The notes below the pieces were generated by a model, which saw only the letters and a list, made by a program, of their open reading frames with translations, had not been told where the DNA came from and did no database searches. This document shows, piece by piece, positions 9,089-17,178 of a stretch of DNA of 64,000 nt. The translations under genes and the position numbers were made by a program. Within the stretch, counting starts at the first letter, position 1. Each line of letters begins with the position of its first letter. The DNA lies in NCBI RefSeq assembly GCF_013166605.1, contig NZ_JABKKF010000002.1, positions 124,001-188,000 on the forward strand, in the 5' to 3' direction. This DNA comes from Xylanibacter muris (GTDB lineage: Bacteria > Bacteroidota > Bacteroidia > Bacteroidales > Bacteroidaceae).

Positions 9089-9120
9089 TTTGGAATAAAA
9101 GAAAAAACTTACTACCTTTG
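9089..9120 (+). promoter_or_regulatory. Promoter of tRNA-Cys
   Basis: TTTG at 9089-9092, a 20-nt spacer and TACCTTTG at 9113-9120 match the Bacteroidota consensus exactly. It ends 18 bases before the mature tRNA. Confidence 0.75.
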
Positions 9121-9138
9121 CACTCGCAAATAAGGAAT

Positions 9139-9209
9139 GGTACCTTGGCCGATCGGTTAGGTAACGGTCTGCAAAACCGTGTAGAGCAGTTCGACTCTGC
9201 TAGGTACCT
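9139..9209 (+). tRNA. tRNA-Cys (GCA)
   Basis: A 71-nt cloverleaf. The acceptor strands GGTACCT and AGGTACC pair fully. The anticodon stem ACGGT/ACCGT encloses CTGCAAA with anticodon GCA at 9171-9173, and the T arm is AGCAG-TTCGACT-CTGCT. The CCA end is not encoded. Confidence 0.95.
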
Positions 9210-9212
9210 CAA

Positions 9213-9254
9213 AGTAAAAAGAGCTGTGTTTCATTGAACATAGCTCTTTTTTTC
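9213..9254 (+). terminator. Terminator of tRNA-Cys
   Basis: An AAAAGAGCT...AGCTCTTTT stem with a short loop followed by a T run, directly after the tRNA. Confidence 0.75.
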
Positions 9255-9311
9255 TTTGCGGGAAAATCCGTTGCTCCCACTTATTCAATATATGGTTTTA
9301 AAATAAAACTA

Positions 9312-9354
9312 TTAAGGTTGCAACATCGCCTCATAGGGATTGTTGCAACCTTAA
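9312..9354 (-). terminator. Terminator of the pyruvate phosphate dikinase gene
   Basis: A 14-bp perfect stem (9312-9325 with 9341-9354) carrying GGTTGCAACA, followed on the minus strand by TAGTTTTATTTT, 30 bases past the stop codon. Confidence 0.75.
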
Positions 9355-9385
9355 CAATTCTTTTATATAGCTTTAAAGCTAAGGA

Positions 9386-12106
9386 TTAATCCTCAACAGC
9401 AGCCTGCGCCGCAGCCAAACGTGCGATTGGCACACGGAATGGAGAGCATGATGCATAATCCATACCAACCTTAGCACAGAACTTCACTGATGAAGGTTCG
9501 CCTCCGTGCTCACCGCAGATACCTGTACGCATTCCAGGACGTACGGCGCGGCCTTTTTCCACAGCCATCTTGATGAGCTGTCCGACACCATTCTGATCCA
9601 AAACCTGGAACGGGTCTACCTTAAGAATCTTCTTGTCAAGATATGCCGGCAGGAAGCTTGCGATATCATCGCGTGAGTAACCGAATGTCATCTGTGTCAG
9701 GTCGTTTGTTCCGAATGAGAAGTATTCTGCTTCAGAAGCTATGCGGTCAGCAGTAAGTGCAGCACGCGGAATCTCGATCATTGTTCCAACCTCAAACTCA
9801 ACCTCTATGCCTTCTTCTGCAAATACTTCCTTGGCTGTCTTCATGATGATTTCCTTCTGCTGTTTGAACTCATAGAGAATACCAATCAGAGGCACCATGA
9901 TTTCCGGTTTCGGGTCTTTGCCGTCTTTTTTCAATTCGCATGCCGCGCTGAGTATGGCACGTGTCTGCATGGCTGTTATTTCGGGGAATGTAATACCGAG
10001 GCGGCATCCGCGATGACCAAGCATCGGGTTGTTTTCTGCAAGGCTTGCAACACGCTTCTGTATTTCCTCAACACTTACACCCATTTCTTCTGCCATAATT
10101 TGCTGGCCTTTCAAGTCATGCGGTACGAACTCGTGAAGTGGCGGGTCAAGCAGGCGGATGTTCACCGGACAGCCGTCCATAGCATCCAAGATGCCCTTAA
10201 AGTCGGCTTTCTGATACGGAAGAAGTTTTGCAAGGGCTTTCTCGCGTCCTTCAACAGAATCTGCGAGAATCATCTCACGCATGGCAACAATCTTCTGATC
10301 TTCAAAGAACATGTGCTCTGTACGTGTAAGTCCTATACCTTTCGCACCGAATGAGCGTGCCACCTGTGCATCGTGTGGAGTGTCGGCATTTGTACGTACC
10401 TGGAGTTTGGTATATTTGTCGCAGAGATCCATCAGGGCCTTGAAGTCACCTGAAAGCTCAGCCGCCTTTGTCGGAATCTCGCCTGCATAAACCTGTCCGG
10501 TAGAACCGTTAAGTGAAAGATAGTCGCCTTCCTTATATATTACACCTTCTACTTCAACAGTCTTGTTCTTGTAATTTACATTGATTGCACCGGCACCGGA
10601 TACACAGCACTTACCCATACCGCGGGCAACAACCGCTGCATGTGATGTCATACCTCCGCGGGCTGTAAGGATGCCCTCGGCAGCAGACATACCTGCCAAA
10701 TCTTCAGGGGATGTCTCAATACGTACCATGATTACACGATGGCCGTCGTCACGCCATTTCTGTGCGTCATCCGCATGGAACACAATCTGTCCGCAGGCCG
10801 CACCGGGTGAGGCGGGCAGACCCTGTGTGATTACCTTGGCTTTCTTAAGAGCCTCTTTGTCGAACACCGGATGCAGCAGTTCGTCAAGCTTCTGAGGCTC
10901 ACAGCGTAAGAGTGCTGTCTTTTCATCAATTTCACCTTCGCGGAGCAAGTCCATGGCAATCTTTACCATGGCAGTGCCTGTGCGCTTTCCGTTACGTGTC
11001 TGGAGGAACCACAGCTTGCCTTCCTGTACGGTGAATTCCATATCCTGCATATCATGGTAGTGCTTCTCAAGCTTGTGCTGCAAAGCGTTAAGGTTGGCAT
11101 AGATTTCAGGCATAGCCTCTTCCATTGAAGGATATTTGCTTGCGCGCTCTTCCTCGCTGATGCCTTGCAGTGCTGCCCAACGCAGTGAGCCTTCCTTGGT
11201 AATCTGCTGCGGTGTGCGGATACCGGCAACCACGTCCTCGCCCTGTGCGTTGACAAGGTATTCTCCGTTGAAGAGGTTTTCTCCCGTTGCGGCATCGCGG
11301 CTGAAACATACACCGGTTGCGGATGATGCGCCCATGTTTCCGAACACCATGGCCTGTACGTTTACGGCTGTACCCCATTCTGCAGGTATGCCTTCCATCT
11401 TACGGTAAAGGATGGCGCGGTCGTTCATCCATGAGTCAAACACAGCGCAGATAGCGCCCCAAAGCTGTTCCATCGGATTTGTCGGGAATTCCTTGCCGGT
11501 CTGTTCTTTGATGGCAGCCTTGAACTTCTCAACGAGCTGCTTAAGCTCGTCGATGGTCATCTCGTTGTCAAGCTTGATGCCTCTCTGTGCCTTTACTTCC
11601 TCTATGATGGCCTCAAACGGGTCGATGTCTTCTTTGTTTACCGGTTTCATGCCGAGTACAACATCACCGTACATCTGCACAAAACGGCGGTAGCTGTCAT
11701 ACGCAAAACGCTCGTTACCTGTTTTTCTTGCAAGTCCGGCAACCACCTCATCATTAAGACCAAGGTTTAGGATTGTGTCCATCATGCCCGGCATAGATGC
11801 GCGTGCGCCGGAACGTACGCTGACAAGAAGAGGATTTTCTATATCACCGAATTTGCTGTCCATCAGATTCTCGATATGATGAACGGATTTGATTACTTCG
11901 TCCTGCAGCAGATTAACAACAATATCCTTGCCCTTCTCAAAGTATTCGTTGCATACATCGGTGGTGATAGTGAATCCGGGAGGTACGGGAACTCCGATAA
12001 GGTTCATTTCCGCCAAGTTGGCACCTTTTCCTCCAAGCAGATTTCTCATATCTGCTTTTCCTTCGGCATTTCCATTACCGAAGGTATAAACTCTTTTTTC
12101 ATTCAT
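9386..12106 (-). CDS. ppdK: Pyruvate, phosphate dikinase
   Basis: A 906-residue full-length PPDK, which interconverts pyruvate + ATP + Pi with PEP + AMP + PPi. The N-terminal ATP-grasp domain starts with GGKGANLAEMNLIGVPVPPGFTI and SVRSGA. The swivelling phosphohistidine domain has the catalytic histidine in GGMTSHAAVVARGMG. The C-terminal PEP/pyruvate TIM barrel has TRTEHMFF, GTMIEIPRA, SFGTNDLTQMTFG and the catalytic cysteine in GICGEHGGEP. In anaerobic Bacteroidales it sits at the PEP/pyruvate node and can act in glycolysis or gluconeogenesis. It appears monocistronic, with its own promoter 52 bases upstream and terminator downstream. Confidence 0.97.
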   Translation of the reverse strand: MNEKRVYTFGNGNAEGKADMRNLLGGKGANLAEMNLIGVPVPPGFTITTDVCNEYFEKGKDIVVNLLQDEVIKSVHHIENLMDSKFGDIENPLLVSVRSGARASMPGMMDTILNLGLNDEVVAGLARKTGNERFAYDSYRRFVQMYGDVVLGMKPVNKEDIDPFEAIIEEVKAQRGIKLDNEMTIDELKQLVEKFKAAIKEQTGKEFPTNPMEQLWGAICAVFDSWMNDRAILYRKMEGIPAEWGTAVNVQAMVFGNMGASSATGVCFSRDAATGENLFNGEYLVNAQGEDVVAGIRTPQQITKEGSLRWAALQGISEEERASKYPSMEEAMPEIYANLNALQHKLEKHYHDMQDMEFTVQEGKLWFLQTRNGKRTGTAMVKIAMDLLREGEIDEKTALLRCEPQKLDELLHPVFDKEALKKAKVITQGLPASPGAACGQIVFHADDAQKWRDDGHRVIMVRIETSPEDLAGMSAAEGILTARGGMTSHAAVVARGMGKCCVSGAGAINVNYKNKTVEVEGVIYKEGDYLSLNGSTGQVYAGEIPTKAAELSGDFKALMDLCDKYTKLQVRTNADTPHDAQVARSFGAKGIGLTRTEHMFFEDQKIVAMREMILADSVEGREKALAKLLPYQKADFKGILDAMDGCPVNIRLLDPPLHEFVPHDLKGQQIMAEEMGVSVEEIQKRVASLAENNPMLGHRGCRLGITFPEITAMQTRAILSAACELKKDGKDPKPEIMVPLIGILYEFKQQKEIIMKTAKEVFAEEGIEVEFEVGTMIEIPRAALTADRIASEAEYFSFGTNDLTQMTFGYSRDDIASFLPAYLDKKILKVDPFQVLDQNGVGQLIKMAVEKGRAVRPGMRTGICGEHGGEPSSVKFCAKVGMDYASCSPFRVPIARLAAAQAAVED

Positions 12107-12157
12107 AAGTTAGTTTATATTATTTCCGTTTTTAATTATAAAAGTTTTTATATTATG

Positions 12158-12165
12158 CAAATATA
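12158..12165 (-). promoter_or_regulatory. -7 element of the ppdK promoter
   Basis: TATATTTG on the minus strand matches TAnnTTTG. CTTG (12189-12186) lies 20 nt upstream, one base from the -33 consensus. The rest of the gap up to 12408 holds nothing beyond a weak imperfect hairpin near 12242-12288. Confidence 0.5.
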
Positions 12166-12408
12166 AGGCTTTTCCTTTTTACGTGCAAGAAAAACAGTGA
12201 AAAATTGCAAAGTGGGTATTGCATTTTCGCTGTTTTGTCTTTTGCCGGCTATATGCTTTACATATATTGTCTGCTGTTATATGTCGGCAGCCGTTTGTCG
12301 TCTTGTTGGATGCCATGCATGTAGATGCCTGTCCGGAAAGCTGTAATGTAGTTCGGGATTAAGTGCTTTTGTGCAGGTCGGCGAATTTGTCTCATTTAAT
12401 ATTTGCGG

Positions 12409-12900
12409 TTAAAGAATTTTCATTGCAATCCATGCACATGCTTCAGCATCTGCCAGTGCGTGATGATGTTTTTTTAATTGATAGCCGCATGCCGCCGCTA
12501 CGGTATGCAGCTTGTGGTTTTCCAATTCTGGCATTTTGCGGCGTGAGACGCTGAGTGTGTCATGAAATTCGTAGTCGGGATAAACCATCTGATAAACCCG
12601 GAACACTGCTTTCAGACACCCCTCGTCGAAAGGCCTGTTATGGGCAACGAGCGGAAGCCCGTCTATTAATGGCTCTATATGTGACCAGACGAATGGAAAT
12701 ACCTGTGCGTTGTCTGTATCTTTCCTGCATAGGCCATGTACTTGTGAGCACCAATAGTTATAATAGTTCGGCTCAGGTTGTATCAGTGAGTAAAAAGAGT
12801 CTGTAATCATTCCGTTTCTTACGATGACAATTCCCACAGAGCAGACGGATGAACGCTCATTATTGGCCGTTTCGAAATCTATTGCTGCAAAATCCTTCAT
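12409..12900 (-). CDS. 3'-5' exonuclease, DnaQ/DEDDh family
   Basis: A 163-residue exonuclease domain of the DNA polymerase III epsilon type. ExoI is DFETAN (catalytic Asp and Glu at residues 8 and 10), ExoII is around VAHNRPFDEGCL, and ExoIII is HHALADAEACAW with the catalytic His and Asp. There is no polymerase-binding or BRCT extension, so it is a free-standing member. Such proteins trim single-stranded DNA or RNA; the substrate cannot be told. A TACTTTTG -7 element (12949-12942) lies 41 bases upstream. The gene is isolated, divergent from rlmD. Confidence 0.88.
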   Translation of the reverse strand: MKDFAAIDFETANNERSSVCSVGIVIVRNGMITDSFYSLIQPEPNYYNYWCSQVHGLCRKDTDNAQVFPFVWSHIEPLIDGLPLVAHNRPFDEGCLKAVFRVYQMVYPDYEFHDTLSVSRRKMPELENHKLHTVAAACGYQLKKHHHALADAEACAWIAMKIL

Positions 12901-12941
12901 TATCTGATTAAAAGCGGTGATGTTTTATTTGTTGTTTTCTG

Positions 12942-12949
12942 CAAAAGTA
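12942..12949 (-). promoter_or_regulatory. -7 element of the exonuclease gene
   Basis: TACTTTTG on the minus strand fits TAnnTTTG. The nearest TTTG is 25 nt upstream, further than usual. The remaining gap to 13252 shows only a short CTGCCG/CGGCAG hairpin near 13101-13120. Confidence 0.45.
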
Positions 12950-13221
12950 CAATAAATCAGCGTAAGTCGTGGCACAAATTCCGCTTTTTCATTGTTATTT
13001 TAAACTGTGCGTTTGAATAAACGCTACGCCCCGGCATAGCCAAAACAAGTTTTATATCTTCATTCAGCTTGCGGTTTTTTATTTTAAACATTAATTAAGT
13101 CTGCCGTTTTAGGCCGGCAGGTCGGGTAATAATATCTTTTTCTGTTGTATTTTGTATTAATGCCGCATTTGTGTTCTTTTAAAAACTTATATAATAGATT
13201 TCATATATGATGTAAAATTTG

Positions 13222-13229
13222 TAATTTTG
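13222..13229 (+). promoter_or_regulatory. -7 element of the rlmD/porin unit
   Basis: TAATTTTG, 23 bases before the rlmD ATG. The -33 position has TTTC rather than TTTG. Confidence 0.5.
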
Positions 13230-13252
13230 CAGTCAAATTTATAATATATATA

Positions 13253-14674
13253 ATGAGTAGAAAGAAGAAACCATTGCCAATATTGGAGAATGTGACTATA
13301 ACGGATGTGGCGGCGGAAGGAAAATCCTTGGCCCGTGTAAATGACATTGTTGTATTTGTGCCTTTTACTGTGCCCGGTGATGTCGTGGACTTGCAGGTCA
13401 GAAAGAAACGCCACAGCTATTGGGAAGCGGAAGTGATACGTTTTGTCGAATATAGCAAGGTGCGTGTGACTCCTTTTTGTGAGCACTTTGGGGTGTGCGG
13501 AGGATGCAAGTGGCAGAACCTGCCATACGAAGAGCAGTTGAAAGCAAAGCAGAAGCAGGTGCACGACCAGCTTGTAAGGATTGGCAAGGTGGATCTTCCC
13601 GAATTCAGGCCTATACTTGGCTCTGTGAAGACAACGGAATACCGCAACAAACTGGAGTTCGGGTGCTGCAATAAACGCTGGCTGACAAAAGATCAGATTG
13701 CTTCCGGTGTGGAGTATGATAATATGAACGGCATCGGTTTTCATATAACAGGTGCGTTTGACAAGATTCTGCCTATAGAGAAATGTCATCTTATGGATGA
13801 TTTCCATAACAGGGTGCGGAACAGCATCCGTGACTATGCTTTTGATAACGGTCTGACTTTTTTTGATCTGAGAGCTCAACACGGACTTCTCAGAGACATT
13901 ATAATAAGAAATTCCAACACAGGGGAATGGATGCTTATAGTGCAGTTCCATTATGATGAGGAGGGTGACGAAGAGCGTGCCAGGAGACTTATGGAGCATA
14001 TCGCCGGAGCTTTTCCTGAGATTACGGCACTTATGTATGTAAACAATCAGAAGTGCAACGATACCATCGGTGACCAGGAAGTGGTGGTGTTCAAAGGTAA
14101 CGGCTATATTTTTGAAACAATGGAGGACTTGAGGTTCAAGGTCGGTCCTAAGAGTTTCTATCAGACCAATACCGAGCAGGCTTACCTTCTTTATTGTGTG
14201 GCACGTGAGTTTGCCGCACTTACGGGTAATGAATTGGTATATGATCTCTATACCGGTACCGGCACTATTGCCAACTTTGTTGCCGGTAAGGCACGTAAGG
14301 TTATCGGTATAGAATACGTGCCGGAGGCGATTGAGGATGCAAAAGTAAATTCAGAGATTAACGGTATCGGCAATACCCTGTTTTATGCAGGAGACATGAA
14401 AGATATTCTTACTGATGAGTTTATAGCAGCCCACGGGCGTCCGGACGTGATAATAACAGACCCGCCACGGGCAGGAATGCATCAGGATGTTGTAGATACG
14501 ATACTGCGGGCACAGCCTCTGCGGATAGTTTATGTCAGCTGTAATCCGGCCACTCAGGCCCGTGACCTGTCGCTGCTTGACAAGGCTTATCGGATTGTTG
14601 CGGTACAGCCGGTCGACATGTTCCCCCATACACCGCATGTGGAGAATGTTGTATTGCTTGAAAAGAGAGGATAG
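13253..14674 (+). CDS. rlmD: 23S rRNA (uracil-C5)-methyltransferase RlmD family
   Basis: A 473-residue SAM-dependent RNA methyltransferase. An N-terminal TRAM domain (about residues 8-65, ITDVAAEGKSLARVNDIVVFV) is followed by the 4Fe-4S cysteines CEHFGVCGGC. The Rossmann domain has the SAM loop LVYDLYTGTGTIANFVA, and VIITDPPRAGMH and YVSCNPATQARDL carry the catalytic cysteine. The family methylates U1939 of 23S rRNA or U54 of tRNA (TrmA/RlmCD type); Bacteroidota members are usually annotated RlmD, but the target base is not provable here. A porin gene starts 10 bases after the stop. Confidence 0.93.
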   Translation: MSRKKKPLPILENVTITDVAAEGKSLARVNDIVVFVPFTVPGDVVDLQVRKKRHSYWEAEVIRFVEYSKVRVTPFCEHFGVCGGCKWQNLPYEEQLKAKQKQVHDQLVRIGKVDLPEFRPILGSVKTTEYRNKLEFGCCNKRWLTKDQIASGVEYDNMNGIGFHITGAFDKILPIEKCHLMDDFHNRVRNSIRDYAFDNGLTFFDLRAQHGLLRDIIIRNSNTGEWMLIVQFHYDEEGDEERARRLMEHIAGAFPEITALMYVNNQKCNDTIGDQEVVVFKGNGYIFETMEDLRFKVGPKSFYQTNTEQAYLLYCVAREFAALTGNELVYDLYTGTGTIANFVAGKARKVIGIEYVPEAIEDAKVNSEINGIGNTLFYAGDMKDILTDEFIAAHGRPDVIITDPPRAGMHQDVVDTILRAQPLRIVYVSCNPATQARDLSLLDKAYRIVAVQPVDMFPHTPHVENVVLLEKRG

Positions 14675-14684
14675 GGTATTGGTT

Positions 14685-15860
14685 ATGGAAAGAATGTTTA
14701 AGACAATAGTAAGGTTCTTTGGTGTGACGGCAGCGTTGTTTTCTGTTTCCGTTGCATCCGCGGTCGGTCCGGTGGTCCCGCCCGTTGCAGATAAGGGAAC
14801 GGATAGTGTCAGGCCACTTGTGGGCAAGCCCAAATTCAGCGGTTATATGATAGGTCGCTATCAGGCAAGCCTACAGGATGGAAACAAGAGCAATTCATTT
14901 GATTTGCGTATGGCCCGTTTGTCGGTTGGCGGGCGTATACTCGATGATTTCGAATATAAGATACAAGGTCAGATAAATGGAAACACATCGACGTTGAGAA
15001 ACAGCCCGAGGATTGTCGACCTTTTTGTTGAATGGCAGAAATACGGTTTTTTAAAGGTGAAAGCCGGACAGTTCAAACGTCCTTTTACTTTTGAAAATCC
15101 GATGAATCCTATCGACCAGGGATTTATGTGCTATTCGCAGAATGTAAGCAGGTTAGCCGGATTTACCGACCGTAACGGAGAGCATGCCAGTAACGGCCGT
15201 GACATAGGAGTGCAGTTGCAGGGAGATTTTCTTCCCGACAGCCACGGTCGCAACCTTATTCATTATGAAGTCGGGGTGTTCAACGGGCAGGGCATAAACT
15301 GCAGCGATGTAGACAATCAGAAAGATGTTATAGGAGGTTTATGGGTATCGCCTTTGGAAGGAATGCGTATCGGGGCTTTCGGATGGGCCGGGTCGTATGC
15401 CCGTAAAGGAAGCTGCACTGTCGACGGTGTGACAGGTCCACAGACATATAGCGGCCTGGTGAGCCTCAACCAGTACAGGTATGCTTTTAGCGTCGAGTAT
15501 AGAAAAGCCGGGTGGCAGTTGCGTTCGGAGTATATACACAGTACGGGATACAGTTTTAAGGATACAGACAGTGAGGATAATATAGAGGTGAACGGTGGCG
15601 CCGGAAATAAGTCTGACGGCATATATGCCTTGTGCATTGCTCCTGTCATACCAGATAAGCTCAGCTTTAAGATGCGTTATGATTTGTACCGGAAGTCGGC
15701 CGCATGGAATACTTCAAAGACATTCTATGAGGTGGGCCTGAATTATCTGTTTCATAAAAACCTGGAGCTTCAGTGTGAATATGCCTTTGTAAACGACAGG
15801 GCAAACAGTATGAAGCAAAACTACGGCATGTTGGATTTTGAGTTTTGCCTGAGATTCTAA
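14685..15860 (+). CDS. Phosphate-selective porin O/P family outer-membrane protein
   Basis: A 391-residue outer-membrane beta-barrel of the OprO/OprP family. The signal peptide is VRFFGVTAALFSVSVASAVG. Family features include GYMIGRYQASLQDGNKSNSFDLRMARLSVGG near the start, VKAGQFKRPFTFENP, and GRDIGVQLQGDF. The protein ends in aromatic-rich strands closing with DFEFCLRF, a typical barrel C-terminus. The start at 14685 leaves a complete signal peptide; an upstream extension would run into rlmD. The family forms anion-selective channels for phosphate or pyrophosphate, though in Bacteroidota the substrate is often unproven. A strong terminator follows immediately. Confidence 0.88.
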   Translation: MERMFKTIVRFFGVTAALFSVSVASAVGPVVPPVADKGTDSVRPLVGKPKFSGYMIGRYQASLQDGNKSNSFDLRMARLSVGGRILDDFEYKIQGQINGNTSTLRNSPRIVDLFVEWQKYGFLKVKAGQFKRPFTFENPMNPIDQGFMCYSQNVSRLAGFTDRNGEHASNGRDIGVQLQGDFLPDSHGRNLIHYEVGVFNGQGINCSDVDNQKDVIGGLWVSPLEGMRIGAFGWAGSYARKGSCTVDGVTGPQTYSGLVSLNQYRYAFSVEYRKAGWQLRSEYIHSTGYSFKDTDSEDNIEVNGGAGNKSDGIYALCIAPVIPDKLSFKMRYDLYRKSAAWNTSKTFYEVGLNYLFHKNLELQCEYAFVNDRANSMKQNYGMLDFEFCLRF

Positions 15861-15864
15861 TGAT

Positions 15865-15910
15865 AAAGATAAGCCTCCGGTTTGACTATGAAAACCGGAG
15901 GCTTATCTTT
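15865..15910 (+). terminator. Terminator after the porin gene
   Basis: A 19-bp perfect stem (15865-15883 with 15892-15910) with an 8-nt loop, followed by TTATTA, five bases past the stop. Confidence 0.85.
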
Positions 15911-15956
15911 TTATTATGGCCGTTCTCAAACCGTGAAAAGCACAATGATTTACTTT

Positions 15957-16044
15957 CCGACTTAAGTCGGAAGAGTGTCTGACTTAAGTCGGAAAGGTGT
16001 CTGACTTATGTCGGAAGGTCGTCTGACTTAAGTCGGAAGGTTTG
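15957..16044. repeat. Four tandem 22-bp units with palindromic core
   Basis: Four head-to-tail units start at 15957, 15979, 16001 and 16023. Each carries the dyad core GACTTAAGTC (third unit GACTTATGTC) followed by GGAAG-type spacer bases. The period is exactly 22. They fill the gap between two convergent genes. A second array of the same architecture but different sequence is at 56775-56862. Confidence 0.9.
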
Positions 16045-16085
16045 TGAATGGCCTGTTTGAAGTTTGAGAACATGGCATTTTCGTG

Positions 16086-17114
16086 TCAATAATGCCGTTT
16101 CCCGAGGCGCAACCATGCGACGAGAGGAAGGTGGTCGCTGAATCCTTGTTTTGAATACCGGTATCCGTTATATGTCCTCCGTGGCTTTGTGCCGCCATAT
16201 TTAGTGTCTTCTTCAACGAGAAATGCCGGACAGTGGATATATGTGGCAATGGTGTTGGATGCAATGTTTCTTGAGCCAAGTATATGGTCGATTCGTTCCC
16301 ATTTTCCTTTATACCGGTATGTGCCTTTGGCTCCGGATGCGTTGTGTGTGATGTTTGTCATCCCATGGCTGCATACATGTTTCATGGCATTACTTCCGAT
16401 GCCGTCGTTAAAGTCTCCGGCCACGATTATGTTTGGGTCTTGGGCGGACAAGGCGGCAGAGTCTATTGATTCAGACAGTCTTTCCGCCACGGCCATTCTG
16501 AACGGCCGTGTTTTCCTTTCACCTCCAAATCTGCTCGGGGCATGTACGACGAATATATGCAGTGTGTCGTTGTCTTGCGTTTGTCCTTTCACATACAGTA
16601 TGTCTCTTGTCTTGCGCATGCCTTTTACCGTCGGCACACGTATGGGGTAGTGTGTTATGATTCTGAATGTGAATTTATGGTACATTAGCGCCACATCTAT
16701 GCCGCGTTCGTCTTCGGAACTTGTCATCACATAATCATAATTGCAGTTCCTGAGAAGAGAGCGTTTGGTGAGGTCATTCATTACACTGTCGTTCTCCACT
16801 TCGCATAAAGCGACAATGTCCGGCAAATGGAAATCCTGCGGGATGTCACAATGTTTTTCCGTTACGTATGCGGGAGGCTCTCCGCATGAGATAATCTCTC
16901 TTGCTATGTTGTTTATTTTGTTCCAATATCGTGTGCGTGTCCAATGGCGCGTGGATTCCGGTAAATATTCTGTATCGTTTTTCTGGCTGTCGTGCCGTGT
17001 ATCGAACAGGTTTTCGCAGTTTAGTTCCACGAAAGTCAGCAGTGAGGTGAGGATAAGTGACAGCATTTGCAGTGAGTAAGTGTGATAGTATGGAATAAGT
17101 ATATAAAATAACAT
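16086..17114 (-). CDS. Endonuclease/exonuclease/phosphatase (EEP) family protein
   Basis: About 342 residues with the EEP fold. Motifs are FVELNCENLFDTRHD (metal-binding Asn and Glu), LPDIVALCEVEN, IFVVHAPSRFGG, IIVAGDFND and the closing FSDHLPLVAWL (Asp-His pair). The residues before ELNCEN are hydrophobic and may export it. Start choice is uncertain. The upstream candidates (GTG at 17132, ATGs at 17123 and 17120) lie inside the terminator hairpin of the preceding gene. ATG 17114 is at its edge, and ATG 17066 would remove the hydrophobic leader. The family includes DNases, sphingomyelinases and lipid phosphatases, so the substrate is open. It lies downstream of the peptide transporter on the same strand. 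Confidence 0.85.
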   Translation of the reverse strand: MLFYILIPYYHTYSLQMLSLILTSLLTFVELNCENLFDTRHDSQKNDTEYLPESTRHWTRTRYWNKINNIAREIISCGEPPAYVTEKHCDIPQDFHLPDIVALCEVENDSVMNDLTKRSLLRNCNYDYVMTSSEDERGIDVALMYHKFTFRIITHYPIRVPTVKGMRKTRDILYVKGQTQDNDTLHIFVVHAPSRFGGERKTRPFRMAVAERLSESIDSAALSAQDPNIIVAGDFNDGIGSNAMKHVCSHGMTNITHNASGAKGTYRYKGKWERIDHILGSRNIASNTIATYIHCPAFLVEEDTKYGGTKPRRTYNGYRYSKQGFSDHLPLVAWLRLGKRHY

Positions 17115-17154
17115 CCGCATCATAATCTCCACATAAAGATTATGATGCGGATGT
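17111..17154 (-). terminator. Terminator after the peptide transporter
   Basis: An 18-bp perfect stem (17111-17128 with 17137-17154) with an 8-nt loop, followed on the minus strand by TATTTTAT, 25 bases past the transporter stop. It overlaps the first possible start codons of the next gene. Confidence 0.75.
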
Positions 17155-17178
17155 CATAAATAAAAGAAATGTTTGCTA

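Noticed and set aside
13187..13999. 270-codon open frame on the minus strand
   Set aside because: It lies antisense to rlmD, whose motifs and length are complete; composition is that of a shadow frame.
15957..16044. CRISPR-like array
   Set aside because: The units are 22 bp head to tail with similar, not unique, intervening bases and only four copies; no cas genes are present.
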